Source of the DNA: Prevotella sp. CAG:1320
Lineage (GTDB): Bacteria; Bacteroidota; Bacteroidia; Bacteroidales; Bacteroidaceae
Direction: 5' to 3'
Length of the DNA: 21,064 nucleotides
NCBI GenBank assembly: GCA_000435635.1
Contig: FR882091.1
Coordinates: forward strand, 1-21,064
The translations under genes were made by a program, and so were the position numbers. The notes beneath the pieces were generated by a model. It had not been told where the DNA came from. It saw nothing but the letters and a program-made list of their open reading frames with translations, and did no database searches. Every line of letters begins with the position of its first letter. Positions within the stretch are counted from its first letter, which is position 1. Of the stretch, positions 7,085 to 15,184 are shown piece by piece.

Positions 7085-8195
7085 ATTCCTCTTCATGGAA
7101 CAGGTCAATCTCGGCAGGTGTATATCCGAAATAGTAATGATTATCCCGCTTCACTATGAGCTTTTGCTCGTTAATCAGGTATTTCAGCATTTTGATGATG
7201 ACGCTTCTGCCACGCTTAAAGCCAATGTCTGCATAGGCTTGCGTTAATTCCTCCACCATGCGATCGAATCCTTTGATAGGTTTCTCCTTGAATGCAGCCG
7301 TCAGCGCCTCGTTATGCTGTTCGGATGTCAAGTCTTGGTAAGTAAACCTTGACGGTTGCTTGTCACCTTCTTCCTTCTCCGGCGTGTGCTCGACAATCTC
7401 TGGCAACCCTTCCTCATTGACTGTAAAGGCAAACGGCTTGAACTCCTTCTCACGGATGTGCATCGCCTTCACCTCGCTGATGTCGGGATTGGTGGTGCTC
7501 TTGGTGATGACAAGCACCGTCTCTGCCTTGTTGTTCATCTCCGTACCGATATGCCCGCGCACGTTATTGTCGCCCTTGTTCTGATGCAATACGCAATGGA
7601 TGTGCAGGTCATACTTTGATGACCATTCCATCATCTTGTTGATGACCTCGACCGATTCTCCCGCATTGTTGATGTCGAGAAGCAGGTCTCTGATTCCGTC
7701 GATGATGACCAGTCCATAGCTTTGGTCTTGGGCAAGCGCATAGTCTATGACCTCTATCCTGACGGAGGGCGTGTACTCTCTCAGACAGATAAAGTCAAGG
7801 TTCTCGTTGTCGATGCTTGTAGGTAGACCAGCGAGCTTCAGGATGCGCTCCAGCACATTATGGCAGTGATAGCGGCTCTGCTCCGTATCTACATACAGTA
7901 TCTTGCGTTTCCCCTCTGGCAGACTGGCGCGATAGTTCAGTACCTTGCCGTTGGCGAGGGAAGCGGCTACCAAGGCAGACACGTTGAAGGTCTTTTTCGC
8001 CTTTGCCTTACCAGTAGAAGCACTGAAGTTGCCCAATGTGGCTATGCTGGAATTATCAACCCATATAATCTGAGGAGGTGTTTTATAAGTATCTGTTGCC
8101 TTTATCAACGATTCGCTCAATATGCGATTGAGACGCTGTACTCCTTCCTCTTTTGAGTTAGGCTGTACATGTTTGTTATTTTCTTCCATTTTCAT
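7083..8195 (-). CDS. RepA/KaiC-like AAA ATPase (replicative helicase-like)
   Basis: 370 residues. This is a RecA-fold ATPase of the AAA_25/RepA type found next to primases in Bacteroidales elements. A divergent P-loop, STGKAKAKKT, lies at about residues 60-69, where the usual glycine before the lysine is replaced. A Walker B-like strand YGLVIIDGIRDLL follows at about 180, then a DnaB-like IHCVLHQNK segment. The last about 90 residues (from KGFDRMVEELTQAY) look like a winged-helix domain. The ATG at 8193-8195 overlaps the stop of the upstream HTH gene (ATGA), so it is co-expressed with that small DNA-binding protein. Role: unwinding or loading for element replication, inferred from family and partner. 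Confidence 0.85.
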   Translation of the reverse strand: MKMEENNKHVQPNSKEEGVQRLNRILSESLIKATDTYKTPPQIIWVDNSSIATLGNFSASTGKAKAKKTFNVSALVAASLANGKVLNYRASLPEGKRKILYVDTEQSRYHCHNVLERILKLAGLPTSIDNENLDFICLREYTPSVRIEVIDYALAQDQSYGLVIIDGIRDLLLDINNAGESVEVINKMMEWSSKYDLHIHCVLHQNKGDNNVRGHIGTEMNNKAETVLVITKSTTNPDISEVKAMHIREKEFKPFAFTVNEEGLPEIVEHTPEKEEGDKQPSRFTYQDLTSEQHNEALTAAFKEKPIKGFDRMVEELTQAYADIGFKRGRSVIIKMLKYLINEQKLIVKRDNHYYFGYTPAEIDLFHEEE

Positions 8196-8533
8196 TCTTT
8201 CGGATTATCAATTTCTATTTTCGTTACCATTCCAATGACCTCTTGTTTGTTTTGGAGCAGCCACTTGTCGATTTCTTCTCTATTAAAATACAGCATTTTT
8301 CCCCTTGGCTTATAGTGTGGAACTTCTTTTGCGGCTGTAAGTTTGTATAGCAGGCTTTCAGAAACACCAATATACTTACATGCTTCGTCAAACCCCAAGA
8401 CGGTTTTGGTCTGCTTGACCATCTTCTCCAATTCCTCGATTCGCTCTATTAGTTTGTCAATAGGTCCCAAAGCCTCCAAACTGTCTTCTATTGCGACAAT
8501 TCGCTCATAGAGTCTAAAATGTCTTTCATTCAT
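8192..8533 (-). CDS. Excisionase-like HTH protein, second copy
   Basis: 113-residue DNA-binding protein. An N-terminal coiled-coil-like helix (residues 7-42) precedes a MerR/excisionase-type HTH (VLGFDEACKYIGVSESLLYK, about 45-64) and a wing (GKMLYFNREEIDKWL). Such HTH_17 proteins act as excisionases or regulators in integrative elements. It overlaps the ATPase gene by 4 bp and follows another HTH_17 gene by 43 bp. The two are not near-identical but share the same layout of coiled N-terminus, HTH and FNREEIDKWL/LKSEIDEWL wing, so they may act as partners. Confidence 0.82.
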   Translation of the reverse strand: MNERHFRLYERIVAIEDSLEALGPIDKLIERIEELEKMVKQTKTVLGFDEACKYIGVSESLLYKLTAAKEVPHYKPRGKMLYFNREEIDKWLLQNKQEVIGMVTKIEIDNPKE

Positions 8534-8576
8534 GTGTCACGTACCTTAATTAAATTGTTTACAGACAGTAGCACGG

Positions 8577-8945
8577 TTATATTAGCCGTCTATTCTTTCT
8601 TTGTGTAGATAGTACATATTCCTCTGCTTCTCTTTGAATCTCGTTCTTCGATTTGCCCTTGGTTCCTTGAAGCCATTCATCTATCTCAGATTTGAGGAAC
8701 ATGATGCGTTTGCCTCTCTTGTGAAACGGTATTTCCCGATTGCTTGTCCAGCAATATATGGTATGCTCTACCGGATGTGTTGGGAGATAAGCACATAATT
8801 CAGCAACCGTAAACCATGTTTCTTCTTTTTCTGATTGAACAAGTTCATATATACCATCAATCTTGTCTTCTAATGATGACAGCTTTTTCAGTACCCCCGT
8901 TATAGCGTTGGGAATATCTTCAAATCTTATACTATTTTCTTCCAT
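8577..8945 (-). CDS. Excisionase-like HTH protein, first copy
   Basis: 122 residues. An N-terminal amphipathic helix (about 8-37, GVLKKLSSLEDKIDGIYELV) is followed by an HTH_17 domain (TWFTVAELCAYL, TIYCWTSNREIPFHKRGKRIMFLKSEIDEWLQ) and a basic tail (TQRKNRRLI). It is the first gene of the replication/excision operon, with an exact TAnnTTTG box about 28 bp upstream. Likely role: DNA bending during excision and/or operon control, as for Xis-type proteins of CTnDOT-like elements. A short hairpin (ACGG/CCGT) overlaps its stop codon. Confidence 0.82.
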   Translation of the reverse strand: MEENSIRFEDIPNAITGVLKKLSSLEDKIDGIYELVQSEKEETWFTVAELCAYLPTHPVEHTIYCWTSNREIPFHKRGKRIMFLKSEIDEWLQGTKGKSKNEIQREAEEYVLSTQRKNRRLI

Positions 8946-8972
8946 GCTAATTATTTTTTATGATTTTTGATG

Positions 8973-8980
8973 CAAAGTTA
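8973..8980 (-). promoter_or_regulatory. -7 box of the excisionase/replication operon
   Basis: The minus strand reads TAACTTTG, an exact TAnnTTTG match, about 28 bp upstream of the first HTH gene. The -33 region is only T-rich. The long inverted repeat at 9005-9056 lies just upstream. Confidence 0.6.
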
Positions 8981-9004
8981 TGGGGAGACTGTCACTAAAT
9001 AGAA

Positions 9005-9056
9005 AAAGTAACGTGATAGTAAGGCAGTATCAACCAAACTATCACGTTTTTACTTT
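9005..9056. terminator. Long inverted repeat, terminator and possibly operator
   Basis: AAAGTAACGTGATAGT (9005-9020) faces ACTATCACG with TACTTT (9038-9056); the arms match over 16 bp with a 3-base bulge and enclose a 17-bp loop. Read on the minus strand it ends in a T-rich run just after the stop of the gene at 9079, as a terminator would. It also sits directly upstream of the excisionase promoter. Confidence 0.65.
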
Positions 9057-9078
9057 CATTTAGCAGAATTATTGTGAT

Positions 9079-9807
9079 TTATTCCTCTCTTAATATCTGT
9101 TCGATGGATTTGCAGATGGCATATTGACTTGCTGTCATGGAAACGTTTCTTCTTATCCTTGAAAGAGAAGAGGAAAGACAACTTGAAGTTATGAATTTCT
9201 CTGTTCCATCCTTTTTGATACTGGTTAAGAAGCGACCTTCTCCCATGACATATTGCCAATTATTGTTTATCAAATGGTATTGAGCCATAGCGTCAAACAG
9301 TACGGCTACATTACGTACATTCTTTACACGGATAGATGCGTCCAAGTCGCACTTGAATAGGCGACACAACTCGCTACGCACATCACTGTTGTCGGCAAAA
9401 TCAAATATGTCGTGACTTTGGACAAGTTCTACCAACAAATCCATCTGTCTGTCTGACAATTGGCATCCCAAAGTGAGGATGGACGATTTCTTTCGGGTAA
9501 GGATTGGCAGACCAGTACCCACATGTTGAAGAAACAACTCAATAAGTTCCTGCTTGGAATAATCTTCTTTTTTCTTGATTATTGACACACACTTAGAGTC
9601 TCTAAACAAAGTACCAATAATGCCAATTGCCATCTGTCGCGAGTTCTTACAACGTGCACAATCACAGTCAATATATTGGTGACTGCGCTCAAATAGTTCT
9701 ATGAAGTACTCTGTCTTCATATGATTCTTTTCAGCTTGAAGATACCAACTTCTTGCGATCTCAAACAACTCATACAGTTCTCTGTAGAAGTCTTCTGTAC
9801 ACTCCAC
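9079..9807 (-). CDS. Unrecognised protein; 5' end probably frameshifted
   Basis: I do not recognise this family. From a GTG at 9805-9807 it encodes 242 mostly helical residues, with a CDCARC cysteine cluster near residue 50 and a basic C-terminal part. The frame stays open upstream to 9867 and would add about 20 plausible residues (KKTAFFGFSLFEESKRVHKH), but with no start codon. A nearby ATG (9869-9871) is one base out of frame and reaches a stop after 12 codons. Removing one A from the A6 run right after that ATG would join the two into a 263-residue protein. So the gene is either disrupted, phase-variable, expressed by slippage, or started weakly at the GTG. It lies between integrase and excisionase genes, where regulators are often found. 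Confidence 0.65.
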   Translation of the reverse strand: MECTEDFYRELYELFEIARSWYLQAEKNHMKTEYFIELFERSHQYIDCDCARCKNSRQMAIGIIGTLFRDSKCVSIIKKKEDYSKQELIELFLQHVGTGLPILTRKKSSILTLGCQLSDRQMDLLVELVQSHDIFDFADNSDVRSELCRLFKCDLDASIRVKNVRNVAVLFDAMAQYHLINNNWQYVMGEGRFLTSIKKDGTEKFITSSCLSSSLSRIRRNVSMTASQYAICKSIEQILREE

Positions 9808-9832
9808 ATGTTTGTGGACACGCTTGCTCTCT

Positions 9833-9871
9833 TCAAAAAGAGAGAAGCCAAAAAAGGCTGTCTTTTTTCAT
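9833..9871 (-). CDS. 12-codon ORF at the 5' end of the 9079 gene
   Basis: ATG at 9869-9871 followed by an A6 run and, 10 bp on, a T6 run; it encodes MKKDSLFWLLSF and stops at 9833. It may be a leader peptide, since its transcript also forms short hairpins (AGCC/GGCT and a 7-bp CTCTCTT/AAGAGAG stem). More likely it is the true start of the downstream gene, put out of frame by one extra A. Confidence 0.45.
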   Translation of the reverse strand: MKKDSLFWLLSF

Positions 9872-9970
9872 TTTTATCTGTTTATTGTTATAAATGTTTG
9901 GTTTCCACGAAAGGTTAAAGTGCCAAAACAATAGCATCATTACATAGAATGTTGAAAATGAAAGGCACTA

Positions 9971-10011
9971 AAAACCACCTGTACAATAAAGGACTTATTG
10001 ATACAAGTGGT
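9971..10011 (-). terminator. Terminator of the integrase operon
   Basis: Near-perfect inverted repeat: 9974-9989 pairs with 9995-10011 around the 5-nt loop AGGAC, with one wobble and a one-base bulge. On the minus strand it is followed by TTTTT and lies 33 bp after the integrase stop codon. Confidence 0.8.
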
Positions 10012-10043
10012 CTTCTATACTAAGTGCTTACAAATGATAATCA

Positions 10044-11291
10044 CTATTCATCTATGTCCAACTTAAAAGCTTCTGTAGCTTCATCTTTCTTCTTGTCAAT
10101 TACTTTTGCGTAGATTTGCGTGGTTTTTACATTGGTATGCCCTAACATTTTGCTTACGGTATATATGTCTGTACCGTTAGCCAATTGTAACGTTGCATAG
10201 GTGTGGCGGAAGCAATGAAAGGTGATGTGCTTGGTAATCCCTGATGCTTTTACCCACCGTTCCAAAGGCCTAGATATCCATGAAGGGTCAGGCAGTCCGG
10301 CAAACACCAACAGTTCTCCGTCTTTCTTGCGCTCACCGCAAAGCTTGTATGCCTGTGGCGATATAGGCATGTATTCAACGCCCTTAGTCTTCTGCTGAGT
10401 GAAATTGAGACGGTACCCACCATTGTATTCTTCAACCTCTGACCATTTAAGCTTTTGAATATCGCTATGTCGCATTCCTGTCAGTGCAGAGAACAAGGCT
10501 GCCCGTTTTAGTATATCATCACACGGAGTCTTTGCCAATATATTAAGTTCTTCCAGTGACAGATACTCTCTTCGAGCACTCTGAAACATGATATTTTTAG
10601 CCTTGGCAGCAATATCACAATTCAGATAGCCATCCACGAAAGCTTGTTTGAGTGCCGCCTTGAAGATAGAGAAGTACGTCGATGCCGTATTCCTTGAAAT
10701 AGTTCCTTTCTTAGAACCACCCTGCGGTGCCTTTATCAAGAAGGAACGGAATGCCTCAATATACTTCATGTCAATCTGCGAGAACTGTATGTAGTCACAC
10801 TTGGCAAACATTGACAACAGTGTGTGCAATCTGCGCCAGTTGACAACTATCGATTCTGACGCAGTTTCCTCTCTTTCTTTGATTAACTTCTCAATATACT
10901 CCAGAACATTGCATTTTGAGCGTTCGCTTTGTTCTGCTATTTCCATTTGCTGGTCAGTAAAGAGAGCCATGTTGTCGTACTCTTTTTGACGCAGGACTCG
11001 AACGCCATCCGCATAAAGGCAAGTTTCCATATCTTGCTTGGATTTACACTGAATAACGCCATTGTCATCTCGCTTGGGCTTGTACTTTATTCTACCAGCA
11101 ACGGCTCGCTCGCTTCGTCGTTTATCCCATATAGGGGTAGTAATAGACCTCCTGAGATATTCACGCACTCGTTTGGGTTTGTCATTTCCCGTCTCATAAA
11201 CAGGATAAGCTTCAAGATAGATGAACCACTCATCTCTCCACTCACTTTTCTTTAATTTGACGGAGACTTTAGTATAATCTAATCTTTTCAT
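10044..11291 (-). CDS. int: Tyrosine recombinase, IntDOT-like integrase
   Basis: Site-specific recombinase of 415 residues that would integrate and excise the element. It has an N-terminal arm-binding region (about 1-120), a SAM-like core-binding domain (about 125-225) and a catalytic domain from about 240. Catalytic residues are visible: R274 (TGMRHSD), a lysine at 301 or 303 (QQKTKG), H359 and R362 (HCFRHT), H385 (MLGHTNVKTT) and the nucleophile Y394 (IYAKV). Length and layout match Bacteroidales conjugative-transposon integrases. Its start overlaps the preceding HTH gene by 4 bp (ATGA), and it is followed by a strong terminator. Confidence 0.95.
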   Translation of the reverse strand: MKRLDYTKVSVKLKKSEWRDEWFIYLEAYPVYETGNDKPKRVREYLRRSITTPIWDKRRSERAVAGRIKYKPKRDDNGVIQCKSKQDMETCLYADGVRVLRQKEYDNMALFTDQQMEIAEQSERSKCNVLEYIEKLIKEREETASESIVVNWRRLHTLLSMFAKCDYIQFSQIDMKYIEAFRSFLIKAPQGGSKKGTISRNTASTYFSIFKAALKQAFVDGYLNCDIAAKAKNIMFQSARREYLSLEELNILAKTPCDDILKRAALFSALTGMRHSDIQKLKWSEVEEYNGGYRLNFTQQKTKGVEYMPISPQAYKLCGERKKDGELLVFAGLPDPSWISRPLERWVKASGITKHITFHCFRHTYATLQLANGTDIYTVSKMLGHTNVKTTQIYAKVIDKKKDEATEAFKLDIDE

Positions 11292-11854
11292 AATGGTTTT
11301 ATATCTTTATAAAGTTTGTCTATTGATTCCTTGTGAGCATACACATAATTACCGATTTGCCGGGTCGGTATTGAGTATTTTCGTATATGAGCATACACGG
11401 TGCTGTCATCCAGATGAAATTTCTTGGAAATCTCACCTATTGTATAGCAATCCTCTGGTTCCATGCGGTACATGGTAACTGGTTTCCTTGGCTTGGTGTC
11501 AAGCGGAGACTGTCTTAACGGAAACAGATTCATTAGTTCTCCTTTGCATACAAGTCGTATTCCTTTCTCTGGCTCAATGAAGGAAATCTTTTTCATGTAG
11601 ATGAGCCTATAAATGGTTGAGCGGCTTGCACCAAACATAGCATACGCTTCCGTTATGCTGATATACTCTTTAGACTTGGGCATATTGCTTACAATCTTGT
11701 CCAGTTCAAGTTGGCGTTTTTCTTCATCATGCTTACGCTTCCACGCCACCTTGGAGCATTTGGGTGAACAATACCAGGACTCCAAAGTCCTTGCGAAGAA
11801 CTCTTCTCCGCACACAGGACATTTCCGTACTATCTTATACTTTGCTACTGCCAT
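11288..11854 (-). CDS. Zinc-ribbon protein with two HTH domains, co-expressed with integrase
   Basis: 188 residues. A four-cysteine zinc-binding element lies at the N-terminus (C12-x2-C15 in CPVCGEEF, C29-x3-C33 in WYCSPKC). Two HTH motifs of the excisionase/MerR type follow: ISITEAYAMFGASRSTIYRL (about 66-85) and YTIGEISKKFHLDDSTVYAH (about 136-155). It is translationally coupled to the integrase (4-bp overlap), so it is likely an accessory factor or regulator of integration and excision. Two HTH units in one chain would allow it to bridge two DNA sites. This role is inferred from position and motifs. Confidence 0.82.
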   Translation of the reverse strand: MAVAKYKIVRKCPVCGEEFFARTLESWYCSPKCSKVAWKRKHDEEKRQLELDKIVSNMPKSKEYISITEAYAMFGASRSTIYRLIYMKKISFIEPEKGIRLVCKGELMNLFPLRQSPLDTKPRKPVTMYRMEPEDCYTIGEISKKFHLDDSTVYAHIRKYSIPTRQIGNYVYAHKESIDKLYKDIKPL

Positions 11855-11914
11855 AATTCATTCATTTTGTAGTTCTTAATATCTATTCTTCTCATCATAT
11901 CTACTTTTTCTTAC

Positions 11915-11932
11915 AGGTACAAATAAGGTACA
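11915..11932. repeat. AGGTACA direct repeat, 11-bp step
   Basis: AGGTACA occurs at 11915-11921 and 11926-11932, one helical turn apart, inside the about 90-nt leader of the HTH/integrase operon. It is a possible arm site for the integrase or a binding site for the HTH protein. Confidence 0.35.
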
Positions 11933-11951
11933 GATGTTTATAATAATAACG

Positions 11952-11983
11952 CAAAGATAGCAATATTATTGTGTACGGCCAAA
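11952..11983 (-). promoter_or_regulatory. Promoter of the HTH/integrase operon, overlapping a candidate att core
   Basis: The minus strand has TTTG (11980-11983), 20 bp, then TATCTTTG (11952-11959): a full Bacteroidetes consensus. The -7 box plus the next C (TATCTTTGC) resembles the GTAnnTTTGC core of CTnDOT-type attachment sites, lacking only its first G. The leader to the HTH gene is about 90 nt. Confidence 0.6.
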
Positions 11984-12021
11984 AACAAGAAAAGCGTGTA
12001 ACTCATTGAGCTACACGCTTT
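11981..12021 (-). terminator. dnaK terminator
   Basis: Arms 11991-12005 and 12007-12021 pair over 15 bp with one mismatch; on the minus strand a T-rich tail (TTTTCTTGTTTTT) follows. It lies 35 bp after the dnaK stop codon and marks where host sequence is still intact beside the element. Confidence 0.85.
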
Positions 12022-12055
12022 CCATTTGATATTGTATTCTTATTTCTCTATGTGC

Positions 12056-13960
12056 TTATTTCACTTCCTCAAAATCAGCGTCTTGGATGTTGTCATCCTG
12101 CTTGGCATTGTTATTGGTGGATTGCTGTTGGTTGCCTGTACCTTGCTGTGCGCCACCTGCTTGCTGATACATCTGCTGGCTAGCGGTCTGCATCACGTTG
12201 TTCAAGTTGGCGATCGCGGTGTCGATAGCGGCAATGTCAGCGGCCTTGTGGGCATCACGCAACTGCTGCAGGGCTTGCTCTATGGCAGGCTTCTTGTCAG
12301 CGGGTATCTTGTCGCCATTATCCTTCAAGAAGTTCTCTGTGGTGAAGATCATGGAGTCAGCCTGGTTCAGCTTATCTACTTTCTCACGCTCCTTCTTGTC
12401 GTTCTCGGCGTTCTGCTCTGCCTCTGCCTTCATGCGGTTGATTTCATCCTCGCTCAAGCCAGAAGAAGCCTCGATGCGGATGCTCTGCTCCTTGCCAGTG
12501 GCTTTGTCCTTCGCGCTTACGTTGAGGATACCGTTGGCATCGATATCGAATGTCACCTCTATCTGGGGCACGCCACGACGAGCGGGAGCGATACCAGTCA
12601 AGTTGAACTGGCCGATACTCTTGTTTTGTGCGGCCATGGGTCGCTCACCCTGCAGTACGTGGATGGTTACCTCCGTCTGGTTGTCTGCTGCGGTGGAGAA
12701 CACCTCACTCTTCTTGCAAGGAATAGTGGTGTTGGCGTCTATCAGCTTTGTCATCACGCCGCCCATAGTTTCGATACCCAAGGTCAGAGGAGTGACATCC
12801 AGCAACACGATGTTACCTACACCTTCCTCCTTATTCAAGATGGCACCCTGGATGCTTGCGCCTACGGCTACCACCTCATCGGGGTTCACGCCCTTGGAAG
12901 GCTCTTTGCCGAAGTAGTTCTTCACCAATGTTTGCACAGCGGGGATACGGCTGGAACCACCTACCAAGATTACCTCGTCGATATCAGAGGTAGAAAGACC
13001 TGCGTCACGCATGGCGTTCTGGCAGGGAGTCAAGCAAGCTTGGATAAGGTTGTGAGCCAATTGCTCGAATTGGGCACGGGTCAAGTTCTTTACCAAGTGC
13101 TTAGGCATGCCGCCCTCAGCGGTGATATAAGGCAGGTTGATTTCCGTGGTGGTGGAGCTGGAGAGCTCTATCTTGGCCTTCTCGGCAGCTTCCTTCAGAC
13201 GTTGCATGGCCATGGGGTCCTTGGACAGGTCGATACCCTCCTCGGCCTTGAAGCCATCGACCAACCAGTTGATGATTACCTGATCGAAATCGTCACCACC
13301 CAGGTGCGTATCACCATTGGTGGCAAGTACCTCGAACACGCCACCACCAAACTCCAGGATGGAGATATCGAATGTACCACCACCCAAGTCGAATACGGCG
13401 ATCTTCATGTCCTTGTTGGCCTTGTCCACGCCATAGGCCAAGGCAGCCGCGGTAGGCTCGTTGACGATACGGCGCACGTTGAGACCGGCTATCTGACCAG
13501 CTTCCTTGGTGGCCTGACGTTGAGAGTCAGAGAAGTAGGCGGGCACGGTGATGACGGCATCCGTCACTTCCTGTCCAAGATAGTCCTCAGCGGTCTTCTT
13601 CATCTTCTGCAGGATCATGGCGGAAATCTCCTGCGGCGTATATTTGCGTCCCTCTATCTCCACACGTGGATAACCATTCTCGTTGACCACGGTGTAAGGC
13701 ACGGAGTTGGCCTCCTTGGCGCTTTGCTCATAGGTCTCACCCATGAAACGCTTGATGGAGTAAACGGTGTTCTTCGGGTTCGTGATGGCCTGACGCTTGG
13801 CGGGGTCACCTATCTTGCGCTCTCCATCCTTTACGAATCCCACGATAGAAGGAGTGGTGCGCTTACCTTCGCTGTTCGCGATCACTACAGGTTCATTACC
13901 CTCGAATACGGCAACACAGCTGTTGGTAGTTCCTAAGTCGATTCCAATAATCTTTCCCAT
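12056..13960 (-). CDS. dnaK: Molecular chaperone DnaK (Hsp70)
   Basis: 634 residues, full length. This is the cytosolic ATP-driven chaperone that works with DnaJ and GrpE. Visible signatures: [13 protein letters not shown] (residues 5-17), [10 protein letters not shown] near 190, [11 protein letters not shown] near 330, then the beta-sandwich substrate domain and helical lid, ending in a Q/G/N-rich linker and an acidic tail (DADFEEVK). The first-residue context is unambiguous. It stands alone, with its own terminator and a gap of 177 bp to recA. dnaJ and grpE are not adjacent. The strong codon bias leaves an almost stop-free antisense frame, judged a shadow. Confidence 0.98.
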   Translation of the reverse strand: MGKIIGIDLGTTNSCVAVFEGNEPVVIANSEGKRTTPSIVGFVKDGERKIGDPAKRQAITNPKNTVYSIKRFMGETYEQSAKEANSVPYTVVNENGYPRVEIEGRKYTPQEISAMILQKMKKTAEDYLGQEVTDAVITVPAYFSDSQRQATKEAGQIAGLNVRRIVNEPTAAALAYGVDKANKDMKIAVFDLGGGTFDISILEFGGGVFEVLATNGDTHLGGDDFDQVIINWLVDGFKAEEGIDLSKDPMAMQRLKEAAEKAKIELSSSTTTEINLPYITAEGGMPKHLVKNLTRAQFEQLAHNLIQACLTPCQNAMRDAGLSTSDIDEVILVGGSSRIPAVQTLVKNYFGKEPSKGVNPDEVVAVGASIQGAILNKEEGVGNIVLLDVTPLTLGIETMGGVMTKLIDANTTIPCKKSEVFSTAADNQTEVTIHVLQGERPMAAQNKSIGQFNLTGIAPARRGVPQIEVTFDIDANGILNVSAKDKATGKEQSIRIEASSGLSEDEINRMKAEAEQNAENDKKEREKVDKLNQADSMIFTTENFLKDNGDKIPADKKPAIEQALQQLRDAHKAADIAAIDTAIANLNNVMQTASQQMYQQAGGAQQGTGNQQQSTNNNAKQDDNIQDADFEEVK

Positions 13961-13995
13961 AATCTTATCTCTTTTATTTGTTATTATTCAATTTA

Positions 13996-14026
13996 TTAGG
14001 ATAAATTCCTGCCAACATTTTGCAAA
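13996..14026 (-). promoter_or_regulatory. Candidate dnaK promoter
   Basis: On the minus strand TTTG (14023-14026), 19 bp, then TATCCTAA (13996-14003). The -33 box and spacing fit, but only the TA of the -7 box does. No CIRCE element (TTAGCACTC type) was seen. Confidence 0.35.
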
Positions 14027-14049
14027 CCGCATGCCAAGGACGTGGAATG

Positions 14050-14112
14050 TGCCAAAATGGCAGAGGCATCTTCTCGTATTGCCTGTCGACACAGGTCTGG
14101 GAAGATGCCTCT
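14050..14112. terminator. Nested hairpins between recA and dnaK
   Basis: A 12-bp perfect stem AGAGGCATCTTC (14062-14073) / GAAGATGCCTCT (14101-14112) encloses a second stem CCTGT/ACAGG (14082-14095). A third hairpin TGCCA-AAA-TGGCA (14050-14062) abuts it. It lies 25 bp after the recA stop and lacks a long T run, so it may act as terminator or as an mRNA 3'-end stabiliser. Confidence 0.55.
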
Positions 14113-14137
14113 ATTGATAGAAAGGAATTGAGAGAAA

Positions 14138-15169
14138 TCACTTCTTGTCGGCGATAGCCTGCTTGATGCTAGCCTCCAACTCTTCGCATAGCTCGGGGTT
14201 GTCTTTGAGCAGCGTCTTTGTGGCATCACGTCCTTGCGCCAGTTTCGCTCCATTGTAGCTGAACCAGCTGCCACTTTTCTGTATGAAGCCCAAGTCCACT
14301 CCCAGGTCGAGTATTTCGCCTATCTTGCTAATACCTTCACCGAAAGAGATTTCAAACTCCGCCTTGCGGAAAGGAGGAGCGACCTTGTTCTTCACCACTT
14401 TTACCCTGACTTGGTTGCCTATCACCTCGTCACCATTCTTTATCTGTCCTGTCCTGCGGATGTCCAGTCTCACGCTGGCATAGAATTTCAGGGCGTTACC
14501 GCCTGTGGTCGTCTCGGGGTTGCCGAACATTACACCTATCTTCTCTCTCAGCTGGTTGATGAAGATACAGGTGGTATTGGTTTTGGAGATGGTAGCCGTA
14601 AGCTTTCTCAATGCCTGGCTCATCAACCTGGCTTGCAAGCCTACCTTGTTGTCGCCCATGTCTCCTTCTATTTCCGCTTTGGGAGTAAGGGCGGCCACGG
14701 AGTCCACTACCAAAATGTCAATGGCTGAAGAGCTTATCAATTGGTCGGCAATCTGCAGGGCTTGCTCTCCATTGTCGGGCTGGGATATCCAGAGGTTATC
14801 CACGTCCACGCCCAACTTCGCCGCGTAGAAGCGGTCGAAAGCATGCTCCGCGTCGATGAACGCCGCGATGCCTCCAGCCTTTTGCGCCTCGGCAATGGCG
14901 TGGATGGCCAACGTGGTCTTACCGGAAGACTCAGGACCGAATATTTCTATAATCCTTCCGCGTGGATACCCTCCTACGCCAAGGGCCATGTCCAGACCTA
15001 TGCTGCCTGTGGGTATCACTTCCACGTTTTCGGTATGTTCGTCGCCCATCCTCATGATGGAACCTTTGCCGAAATCTTTCTCTATCTTGGCCATAGCGGC
15101 CTGAAGCGCTTTCAACTTCCCCTCGTTGGGTGTTGCGGACGCGCCTTCTGTCTCTTCTTTTTTCGTCAT
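14138..15169 (-). CDS. recA: Recombinase A
   Basis: 343 residues, normal length. This is the ATP-dependent strand-exchange protein for homologous recombination and SOS activation. Walker A GPESSGKT lies at about 78-85, Walker B at [12 protein letters not shown], loop L1 at AEIEGDMGD, loop L2 at [17 protein letters not shown], and the C-terminal domain ends in [10 protein letters not shown]. It starts 15 bp after the carboxyspermidine-dehydrogenase-like gene, so it is the last gene of a three-gene operon. No promoter or LexA-like box was recognised directly in front of it. Confidence 0.98.
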   Translation of the reverse strand: MTKKEETEGASATPNEGKLKALQAAMAKIEKDFGKGSIMRMGDEHTENVEVIPTGSIGLDMALGVGGYPRGRIIEIFGPESSGKTTLAIHAIAEAQKAGGIAAFIDAEHAFDRFYAAKLGVDVDNLWISQPDNGEQALQIADQLISSSAIDILVVDSVAALTPKAEIEGDMGDNKVGLQARLMSQALRKLTATISKTNTTCIFINQLREKIGVMFGNPETTTGGNALKFYASVRLDIRRTGQIKNGDEVIGNQVRVKVVKNKVAPPFRKAEFEISFGEGISKIGEILDLGVDLGFIQKSGSWFSYNGAKLAQGRDATKTLLKDNPELCEELEASIKQAIADKK

Positions 15170-15184
15170 GGTTATCTATGGTTA

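Larger units (their letters stand above)
1..11960 (-). mobile_element. Integrative and conjugative element (partial, integrase end)
   Basis: Every gene in this stretch is on the minus strand and belongs to the usual repertoire of Bacteroidales conjugative transposons: tyrosine integrase, excisionase-like HTH proteins, RepA-like ATPase, TOPRIM primase, then DUF4134/DUF4133/TraG transfer genes. The integrase operon sits next to dnaK, so this is one end of the element and the rest lies beyond the left edge. The right boundary is inferred. It must lie left of the dnaK terminator (about 11981) and right of the HTH gene start (11854). GCAAAGATA at 11951-11959 is a plausible core because CTnDOT-type cores have the form GTAnnTTTGC. 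The accessory stretch around 8200-11980 looks clearly more AT-rich than dnaK/recA. Relaxase genes and the second end are not in the window. Confidence 0.8.

Noticed and set aside
12026..13936. 636-codon open frame antisense to dnaK
   Set aside because: It mirrors dnaK codon for codon and arises from strong codon bias; long antisense frames opposite dnaK are a known effect. No promoter or coding signature of its own was seen.
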